From JAGPUQ01 sp947084925 (lineage in GTDB: Bacteria > Pseudomonadota > Gammaproteobacteria > Pseudomonadales > Porticoccaceae), in the NCBI GenBank assembly GCA_947084925.1, contig CAMTUJ010000002.1:1-64000 (forward strand): 64,000 nt of DNA, given 5' to 3'. The notes beneath the pieces were generated by a model. That model was not told where the DNA came from. It made no database searches and saw only the letters and a program-made list of their open reading frames with translations. Both the position numbers and the translations under genes were made by a program. This document shows positions 24,535-32,000 of the stretch, in pieces; positions within the stretch are counted from its first letter, which is position 1; each line of letters starts with the position of its first letter.

Positions 24535-24783
24535 TCAGCCTCCGGTGGCGGGCGGAAAAAAGGCGACCTCATCGCCCGGCCGTATCGGGGTGGCGTCGTC
24601 CGCCAGCTCCTGATTCACCGCCGCCAGCACCTGACGTCCGGCAAACAGCGCGTGCCAGCTTGGGCCGCGCGCGGCGAGCTGCGCCTTGAGCGCGCCCACG
24701 GTGGTGGGTTCCGCCAGCTCCAGCGCGAGGCGCGCCAGATCGAGGGTTTCCCGCAGGCGGGCGAAGAACAGCACTTCAATCAC
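24535..24783 (-). CDS. moaD: Molybdopterin synthase sulfur carrier subunit
   Basis: An 82-residue ubiquitin-like protein starting IEVLFFARLRETLDL and ending PATGG, the Gly-Gly tail that is activated and thiocarboxylated. It overlaps the end of moaC by eight bases. Confidence 0.94.
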   Translation of the reverse strand: MIEVLFFARLRETLDLARLALELAEPTTVGALKAQLAARGPSWHALFAGRQVLAAVNQELADDATPIRPGDEVAFFPPATGG

Positions 24784-25252
24784 TGCTGCGTTCCCAGCGG
24801 CCGGTCTTGCCGCCGTCCTTCGACAGCACGCGGATGGCGCCGATCTCCATGCCCGGGTCCACCGCCTTGCACATGTCGAACAGGGTCAGGGCGGCGACGG
24901 ATACCGCGGTGAGCGCTTCCATTTCGACGCCCGTCTTGCCGTCGAGTTTGCATTCGGCCTGGATGCGCACGCCGTCGTCCTGCACCGCGAATTCGACCTG
25001 CACCCGCGCCAGCAGCAGCGGATGGCACAGGGGGATCAGTTCGGCGCAGCGCTTGGCGGCCATGATGCCGGCGATGCGCGCGGTGGCCAGCACATCGCCC
25101 TTGGCGTGGCCGCCGCTGCGGATCAGCGCGAGTGTCTCGGGCTGCATGGCGACGAAACCCTCGGCGCGGGCGACGCGGGTGGTCACCGCCTTGCCGCTGA
25201 CGTCCACCATGCTGGCTTCGCCGGCGGCATTGAGGTGCGAAAGGCCGCTCAC
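24776..25252 (-). CDS. moaC: Cyclic pyranopterin monophosphate synthase accessory protein
   Basis: A 158-residue enzyme converting the MoaA product to cyclic pyranopterin monophosphate. It has LSHLNAAGEASMVDVSGK at the start, PLCHPLLL with the active-site His near residue 74, KTGVEMEALTAVSVAALT and DMCKAVD with the catalytic Lys. It starts at a GTG that overlaps the moaB stop by four bases (GTGA), giving the family's usual length. Confidence 0.94.
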   Translation of the reverse strand: MSGLSHLNAAGEASMVDVSGKAVTTRVARAEGFVAMQPETLALIRSGGHAKGDVLATARIAGIMAAKRCAELIPLCHPLLLARVQVEFAVQDDGVRIQAECKLDGKTGVEMEALTAVSVAALTLFDMCKAVDPGMEIGAIRVLSKDGGKTGRWERSSD

Positions 25253-25803
25253 GATGAGGTTTCCCGGGTGCCGCAGTCCGCACCCTCTACCTGCTTGAGC
25301 TGCGCGACGAAATTGCAGGGCCGGTGGGTGGCGTCGAGCTGTTCGGCGATGATGCCGTCCCAGGCGGTGCGGCAGGCGTTGGTGGAGCCGGGCACGCAAA
25401 AGATGAGGGTGCCGTTGGAGAGACCGGCGAGCGCCCGCGACTGCACGGTGGACGAACCGATGTCGCGGTGGGAAATCTGCCGGAACAGTTCACCGAAACC
25501 CTCGACCGTCACATCGAACAGGGGCGCCACCGCCTGGGGCGTCGAATCGCGGCCGGTAAAGCCGGTGCCGCCGGTGATGATGATCACCTGCACGGCGTCG
25601 GAGGCGGCCCAGACCGCGACCTGGGCGCGGATGCGGTAGAGATCGTCCTTCAGCATCCGCTTTTCTGCGAGTCGATGGCCGGCGGCGCGGAGTTTTTCCA
25701 CCAGCAACTGGCCCGAGGTATCGGTCGCCTCGGTGCGGCTGTCGGAGACCGTGAGTACCGCGATCCGCAGCGGTACGAACCGGTCGGCATGGACTTTGGT
25801 CAT
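25249..25803 (-). CDS. moaB: MoaB-type molybdopterin adenylyltransferase-like protein
   Basis: A 184-residue MoaB/MogA-fold protein that would bind and adenylylate molybdopterin. It contains IAVLTVSDSRTEATDTSG, VIIITGGTGFTGRDSTPQAV (the MPT/ATP site) and IFCVPGSTNACRTAWD. MoaB of some bacteria is active while the E. coli protein is not; with no separate mog seen here this one may supply the activity. It sits 13 bases after moaA. Confidence 0.92.
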   Translation of the reverse strand: MTKVHADRFVPLRIAVLTVSDSRTEATDTSGQLLVEKLRAAGHRLAEKRMLKDDLYRIRAQVAVWAASDAVQVIIITGGTGFTGRDSTPQAVAPLFDVTVEGFGELFRQISHRDIGSSTVQSRALAGLSNGTLIFCVPGSTNACRTAWDGIIAEQLDATHRPCNFVAQLKQVEGADCGTRETSS

Positions 25804-25816
25804 CGGATGTCCTCCT

Positions 25817-26791
25817 TCAGCCGCCGAGCATGGCGAGGTGGCGGGTGCCGCCGCTGAAACCGTCCTGGAGAAAATGGCTGACTTTCTTGTCCGCCAGGCG
25901 GTCGCGCAAAAAGGCGATCAGTTCGTCGCGCTGGACGTCGGCCTGCAACAGGTGGCGCAGATCGATGCCGTGCTCCGAAAACAAACACAGGTGCAGCTTG
26001 CCGGTGGCGCTCATGCGCAGCCGGTTGCAGGTGGCGCAGAAGTCCTTGCCGTAGGGCATGATCAGGCCGATGCGGCCCCGGTAATCCGCATGGTGAAATT
26101 CCTGCGCCGGGCCGGCGTCCTGCGCGCGGATGGTCTGGGTCCAGCCCTCGGTCAGCAGACGGCGGCGCAGGTCTTCGCCGGCGACGTGGTGGCGGCGGAA
26201 AAACTCGCCGTTGTCGCCGGTCTGCATCAGCTCGATGAAGCGCAGCGTGATGGGTTTGTCCCGCAGCCAGGCGAGGAAGCGGTCGATCTGGTTGTCGTTG
26301 CAGCCGCGCAGCAGCACGGTGTTGACCTTGACGGTGGCAATGCCCAGTGCCAGCGCGCGGTCGAGGCCGTCGAGCAGCTCCTGCAAACGCTCGTGGCCGG
26401 TGATGGCGTGAAACATCGCCGGGTCCAGGCTGTCGATGCTGAGGTTGAGCGCGTCCAGCCCGGCCGCGGCCCAGGCGTCGATGCGCTCGGGCAGCTTGTA
26501 GCCGTTGGTGGTGAGCGCCGCGGTGCGGATGCCGGGTGTCGCTTTCACCGCCGCGATGATGTCGGGCAGATCGGCGCGCACCGAAGGTTCGCCGCCGGTG
26601 ATGCGGATCTTGGTGGTGCCGGTGGCGGCGAAGGCGGCGACCACGCGGCGCAGCTCGTCCAGGCTCAGAAAGGCACGGTCGGGCTTGCCTTCATACCCAT
26701 CGGGCAGGCAATAGGTGCAACGGAAGTTGCAAACATCGGTGACGGACAGGCGCAAGTAATGAAACTCGCGCCCGAAGCTGTCCTGTAACAT
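25817..26791 (-). CDS. moaA: GTP 3',8-cyclase (radical SAM)
   Basis: A 324-residue radical-SAM enzyme for the first step of Moco synthesis. The SAM cluster is CNFRCTYC (Cys21, Cys25, Cys28); the second cluster near residues 255-275 is CATCNRLRMSATGKLHLC. KIRITGGEPSVR, which binds SAM, is intact, but the common GG C-terminal tail is replaced by HLAMLGG, which still ends in Gly-Gly. I use the ATG at 26791, with AAGG upstream; an upstream extension of 43 codons is low-complexity and unlike the family. Confidence 0.95.
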   Translation of the reverse strand: MLQDSFGREFHYLRLSVTDVCNFRCTYCLPDGYEGKPDRAFLSLDELRRVVAAFAATGTTKIRITGGEPSVRADLPDIIAAVKATPGIRTAALTTNGYKLPERIDAWAAAGLDALNLSIDSLDPAMFHAITGHERLQELLDGLDRALALGIATVKVNTVLLRGCNDNQIDRFLAWLRDKPITLRFIELMQTGDNGEFFRRHHVAGEDLRRRLLTEGWTQTIRAQDAGPAQEFHHADYRGRIGLIMPYGKDFCATCNRLRMSATGKLHLCLFSEHGIDLRHLLQADVQRDELIAFLRDRLADKKVSHFLQDGFSGGTRHLAMLGG

Positions 26792-27085
26792 GGCAAACAC
26801 CTTTCCAAGGACGGGAGGACGAACGGTTTCCCGCGCATCCCTCAGAACCCTTTTCGGGTTCTCGGTGCCGGATTCCTGTCCCCGGTTCTCACTGGTCAAG
26901 TGCATGGTGGTGCAGTGCACGGCGGTAAGGTGGACGGTGGGGAGTTAGAGCCCCGGCACTCGGAGTTTGTCTGTGATCGCTGCGGCGGCAAGCCAGTGGC
27001 GATGTCCGGAGTGTAGCACGGCCGCCGCCGGCAATGGCTTTGCTACACTCCGGGCCAGTTTCCCGCGCCGCACAGGACACCTTCG
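26792..27085. other. Divergent intergenic region between moaA and a DUF6306-like gene
   Basis: This 294-base gap holds a GAACCC/GGGTTC hairpin (about 26845-26861) in the moaA leader and near-repeats of GTGCANGGNGGT around 26901-26941. I looked for a Moco riboswitch-like structure and did not find a convincing one. Promoters are not obvious. Confidence 0.4.
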
Positions 27086-27586
27086 ATGCCGCCATCCTCC
27101 TATCCTCCCGCACCCCCGAGCTCTCCGGTCTGCGCCGCCACCGCCGGCAGCGACGCCTACATGAACCGGGTCGAACCAACCGAGTTGGTGGCGTTTCTCA
27201 ACCAGTTGCTGGAAGCCGAGCGCGCCGGTACCCGGGTGGCGCGGGAGTCCCGCGCGCAGTGCGCCACCGCGCCCGAGCGCCAACTGATGGTGGACATCCA
27301 CGGCGACGAAGCGCGCTGGTGCAAGATGCTGATGGAAGCCATCCCACGCCTGGGTGGCGAGTCCTCGCTCAAGGTTGGCGACTTCCACCCGCGCGCCATG
27401 GCCATCGCCGCGCTGGACGAGCGACTGCGGTTTCTCAACCGCGGCCAGGGCTGGGTGGCCAAGCGCCTGGGCGAGATGATTCCGCGCGTCGCCGATGAGG
27501 CATTGCGCACCGAGCTGGTCGCGATGCGCGAAAACCACGACGCCAATATCGCCCGGGTCAACCGCTTCCTCGACGAGCGCCGCTAG
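27086..27586 (+). CDS. DUF6306-like helical protein
   Basis: A 166-residue mostly helical protein. A low-complexity Pro/Ser start (residues 1-25) is followed by TELVAFLNQLLEAERAGTRVARES, HGDEARWCKMLMEAI, DERLRFLNRGQGWVAKRLGEM and MRENHDANIARVNRFL. The repeated E/H positions look like a ferritin-like four-helix bundle, and I recognise it as DUF6306. No function is known. An ATG at 27161 would remove the Pro-rich start. It is eight bases from mtfA and probably co-transcribed. Confidence 0.7.
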   Translation: MPPSSYPPAPPSSPVCAATAGSDAYMNRVEPTELVAFLNQLLEAERAGTRVARESRAQCATAPERQLMVDIHGDEARWCKMLMEAIPRLGGESSLKVGDFHPRAMAIAALDERLRFLNRGQGWVAKRLGEMIPRVADEALRTELVAMRENHDANIARVNRFLDERR

Positions 27587-27594
27587 CCACCGCG

Positions 27595-28359
27595 ATGTTC
27601 GATCGCCTGCGCCGCTGGCGCGAAAATCGCCGCCTGCAGCGCCTGGCGGTTCCGGTCGAGGCCTGGGAGGCCGCCATCGCGGACTGGCCGGTGGCCGCCC
27701 GCTATCGGGGAGAGGCGCGGACGCGGCTGCGCGACATGGCGCTGCGCTTTCTGCTGCGCAAGGAGTTCGTCGCCGCCGACGGGCTCGAAGTCACCGACGC
27801 CATGCAGCTTCGGATTGCCACCATGGCCGCCGTGCCGGTGCTGGAACTGGGCCTGGAATGGTATGACGGCTGGGTGACCCTGATCCTCTATACCGGGGCT
27901 TTCGTTCCATCGCACGACCGCGAGGATGAGTACGGCATCGTCCACACCGAGCGTGAACCCCTGACCGGCGAAACCTCGGAACACGGGCCGGTGATCCTCT
28001 CCTGGGACGACGTCGCCAGCGCCGGGGACGCCTACAACGTGGTGATCCACGAGATGGCCCACAAGCTCGACATGCGCAGCGATGGTGGTCCCAACGGCGC
28101 GCCACCCCTGCATCCGGACATGAACCCGGCCGCCTGGACGCAGGCTTTTACCGCCGCCTGGGAAGACCTCGAACACCGCGCCGCCACCGACGCAGACGAT
28201 GAACTGCCCATCGATCCCTATGCACTTCAGGACGCGGGTGAATTCTTCGCGGTGACGAGTGAATGCTTTTTCGAAGCGCCGGAGCGGCTGGCGGAGTACT
28301 GGCCGGCGCTGTATCGGCAACTGAGTGCTTTTTATCGGCAGGATCCCCTCGGTTCGTGA
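27595..28359 (+). CDS. mtfA: Zinc-dependent peptidase MtfA
   Basis: A 254-residue metalloprotein with the gluzincin motif HEMAH near residue 153 and the downstream third ligand region EFFAVTSECFFE near residue 215. Neighbouring blocks ILSWDDV and YALQDAGEFF are characteristic. In E. coli MtfA binds the repressor Mlc and thereby tunes glucose uptake; it also has weak aminopeptidase activity. Length fits the family. Confidence 0.92.
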   Translation: MFDRLRRWRENRRLQRLAVPVEAWEAAIADWPVAARYRGEARTRLRDMALRFLLRKEFVAADGLEVTDAMQLRIATMAAVPVLELGLEWYDGWVTLILYTGAFVPSHDREDEYGIVHTEREPLTGETSEHGPVILSWDDVASAGDAYNVVIHEMAHKLDMRSDGGPNGAPPLHPDMNPAAWTQAFTAAWEDLEHRAATDADDELPIDPYALQDAGEFFAVTSECFFEAPERLAEYWPALYRQLSAFYRQDPLGS

Positions 28360-28471
28360 TCGGGATGTGGTTGCCGATATCATGGAAGTCGCGCGCCGAT
28401 ACCCGGATGGTCAGGCGCGGACAGCGTTAACAGGCCCCGGGACATTCATCAGGCTCAGGAGCAAAAACGGC

Positions 28472-29038
28472 GTGGAAGCAATCACGGCACTGCACAGTCG
28501 GGTTTCCCAGCCGGTATTGGTCGCACCCGCGCCGACGGGCGCCACCCTCGACAATATCAAGCGTGCCGCCTTGCGCGCGGCCGATCACGCCATGCTGCGG
28601 CCGTGGCGTTTTCTTGTTATTGAGGGCGAAGGCCGGCACCGCCTGGGCGAGTTGTTTGTCCGCTCCCGAGAGGCTCGCGAGGGTGCGTTGCCGGAGCGCG
28701 AGCGCGAACGCACTCTGGGGCGGCCGCTGCGGGCGCCGCTGCTGATTGTCGCCATCGCCGCGTGCAGGACCAACACCAAGGTGCCCGTCGTTGAACAATT
28801 GCTGTCCGCTGGCGCCGCCGCGCAGAACATGCTCAACGCCGCCCATGCACAGGGCGTGGGCGCGATGTGGCGCACCGGCGATTTCGCCTACGACCCGGTG
28901 GTGAAAGCCGGGCTGGGCGTGAGCGACGCCGAACACATCGTCGGCTTTCTCTACCTGGGCACGGTCAGCGAACCGCGCTCGCCGCAGGCGCCACTCGATC
29001 CGGCACGGTTTTTTGTGCCCTGGGGCAACGGTGCATAG
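28472..29038 (+). CDS. Nitroreductase-family protein (YdjA-like)
   Basis: A 188-residue FMN-dependent oxidoreductase. Recognisable are LHSRVSQPVLVAPAPTGATLDNIKRAALRAADHAMLRPWRFLVIEGEGRHRLGE (shown here only as a family-wide block), the AAQNMLNAAHAQGVGAMWRTG flavin region and GFLYLGTV. The GTG at 28472 has a CAGGAG site ten bases upstream and gives the normal length; an ATG at 28382 is possible. It reads toward the large GH94 gene seven bases away. Confidence 0.85.
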   Translation: MEAITALHSRVSQPVLVAPAPTGATLDNIKRAALRAADHAMLRPWRFLVIEGEGRHRLGELFVRSREAREGALPERERERTLGRPLRAPLLIVAIAACRTNTKVPVVEQLLSAGAAAQNMLNAAHAQGVGAMWRTGDFAYDPVVKAGLGVSDAEHIVGFLYLGTVSEPRSPQAPLDPARFFVPWGNGA

Positions 29039-29045
29039 CCGGCCG

Positions 29046-32000
29046 ATGAACTGGAGTCGCGATCATGTCGGTCAGCTTGGCCTCTGGATGGCGGGGCTGG
29101 CGCTGTTTGCCGGCGCCCTTGCCGCGGTCCACGCCGGCATTCCGCTCGCGGCCGCCGCGGGCGCCGGCTTCGGCCTGCTGCTGATCGGCCGCGCCGGCGG
29201 CGCCACGGATGGCGTGTTCCTGGCGCTGCGCCACGCGGCGGTGGCGGCGCTGTTTGCCCTCGCCGCGACACCGGAACTGCCGCTCTGGCAGACGCCGCGG
29301 GAGTGGATCGATCTGCTGCGCTTGACGCCGGAGGGCGCCACGCTGGCGTTCGCGGTCTACGGCCTGGTGGCCGGTCTGTTGCCGGTGCGGCAGCACCGGC
29401 CGCTGCCGGCGGCCACCTCGCTGGTGCTGTTGGTGGCGCCCTTTGCCCTGTTCAACGGGCTGTTTCTGCTGGCGTCGCGTGACCTGCTGGAATCCTTGGG
29501 TGCCTGGCTGGGCCCGGACGTGTCCCCGGCGCTGCGGCGACTGCCCGGCTGCTGGCTGGTGCTGGGCCTGTTCGGCGAACTGGCGGTGCAGGGCCTGGGC
29601 GTCGCCGTGGATCAGCGCTGGACCCACAACTGGCGCCTGCGCGCGCTGCTGTGGAGCAGTGCGCTGTGGGCCGCGCTGACGCCCCTTATCGCCGATTTGG
29701 GCAGCGGCCCGCTCGCCGCGGCGCTCCCCGGCTGGCTGCAATGGCCACTGGGGGTGGCCAGTGCGGCACTGGCGCAGGCGGGCTTGTGGGGCCAGACCTT
29801 TCTCATCACCGGGGCGCTGCTGGATGCCCTCAAGGGTCGGCGACCGACCTGGCAGGCCGCCGCCGATCACTGGCGCGGCGGCGCCGGCAAGGGCGCGGTT
29901 TACAGCGCCTGGTTCATGGTTCTCGTGTATGGCGCGGCGCTTGCCGGCGGCGGCGCGGTGGCGGCCTGGATTACCGCGCAGCCCTTATTGTTCGGGACAC
30001 TGCTTGGCATGCTGCTGTTTCCCCTGGCCCGCAGTCTCATCGAAACCTTCGACGGCAGTCCGGCGCTGGCCGGTCGGCTGGGCGCGGCCTACCGCGAGCC
30101 GGCGAATCTGCTGCGCGGCGCGCTGGCGGGGTTTGCGGTCGCGCTCTGGTTTGGTCTGGATCGCACGGCCGGCGGCGATAGCCTGCGCTTCGCCGGTGGC
30201 GCGCTCGCCGGCGCCGCGGTCTATGCGGGCGTCGGTCTGCTGCTCGATGTCCTCGCCATGGTGGGTGGTCTGCGGCAGCGTCCGCAGCGCGTGTCGGTGT
30301 ATCTCGTGCAAGCGGTCATGGGCGGCATCACGGGCGGGCTGCTCGCCTGGTATTTCGACGCCGGGCAGTTGCGGGTGGTGCTGGATCGCGTGGCCGCCTA
30401 TGGGGTGGTGAATTTTCCGGCCGTCGGGCGCGGCAGCTACGAATACATGGTTTATCCGCTATTCAGTAAATGGGGTGCTACCGATCTGGGTCTGGTCAGC
30501 GGCGGCGTCAAGCTGTTCTACGCCCAATCCCTGTCGGGGGTGGTGCAATGGGCCATCGCCGCGCCCCTGTTCAGTCTCAATCTGGTGCTGCTGACGGCGC
30601 TGATCCAGCGGCGCCTGGCGCCGATTCGCGCCACCTTCAGCCGCGCCGGTTTGGCCGAAGTCGGCGCGCAGACGGTGCGGGTACTGCGCTGGGGGCTGTG
30701 GATGGCGCCCATCATCTCGATCTTCCTGCGCATGGCGCAGGACCCGACCTGGTACAACCAGGATGGCGCCGTGCGCGGCCTGCTCGCCACTGCGCAGCAG
30801 GTGCTGCAACCGACGGATCACTACCGCGCCTGGAGCCTCGAGCTATTTCTGGGCCTGATGGCCTACGACTGGCTGCGCGTGCTGATCTGGTTCGACCACA
30901 TGGGGCTGCGGGTGGCGACGCTGGTGAATTTCTCCTTTGTCGGCATGGATGCCGTGAACGCACGCCTCGCCCGGGCGCTGGGCCACGGCCCGCGCGGGCA
31001 GGCGATCCCGGAGGGGTTGCGCCGCTTCGCCACCTGGGCGCCGCTGCTGGTGCCGTTCTATATCCCGCGGGGTGGCGAGTGGGAGTATGTATGGATGCGC
31101 GCCGAGGGGATGCATGGCCACGCCGGGCCGCTGTTGCCGGCAGTGCGCGATTTGGTGGGTGCCTATGCGGTCGCCGCCGTGCTGGTGATCGTGGTGGGGG
31201 CCTGGGTGCTGACGCGCGCCCGCCGCGCCGGCACCCTGCACCGGGTGCGCAGTGCCCCGGCGCATGTGCTGGGCAATGGCCTCTACATGCTGCGTCTGGG
31301 CGAGGATGGCCGTGGCCATGCCCAGGTGATCCGTCCCCGGCGCGGTTGTCCGGAAATCGATCTGACCCGCCGTCCCGAAGACGATCTCGATCGCCGCGGG
31401 CGATTTTTCTATGTCAGTGAGCCCGGTCGCCCGCCCTGGTCGCTCACGCGCGAGCCTTGTTCGGGCGCCGATGTGCGTCATCGGGTGACCGAGATCTCGA
31501 CCACCGCGCTGTGCTACCGCGCCGATGCGGCGGACCTGACCGCTTTTGCGCGCGTCGAAGTGCCCGCGGACGATCCGGTCGAGTGCTGGACCCTTACCTT
31601 TGAAAATCGCAGCAACCGTCCGCGGCGCCTGCGCCTGACCAGCTTTCAGGAGCTGACGCTCGGCGACGCCGAAGCCGCTTCCCGCCACCCGGCGTTCAAT
31701 GCCCTGCACGTCGGTACCCGGTTTGTGGCACCCCTCGCCGCGCTGCTGGCGCACAGCCGCCTGTTGACGGACGTGCGCGGCCGGCCCGCGGGCGAAGTGG
31801 CGTTTCATGCGGTGGCGACCGACGGTCATGGCGTGCGGCTGGCGGGTTACGAAGACAGCCGCAACCGCTTCGTCGGTGCCGGCGGTCTGGCGTGTCCGGA
31901 CGGTCTGGCGCCGGATGCGCCGCGGGCGCCGGATGACGAGGGTCTGCTGTACAGCTTCGATCCCGCGCTGTCGCTGACGCTGGGGGTGACGATCCCGGCC

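Noticed and set aside
26792..27085. Moco riboswitch before moaA
   Set aside because: I looked for the multi-helix aptamer pattern and saw only a simple hairpin.
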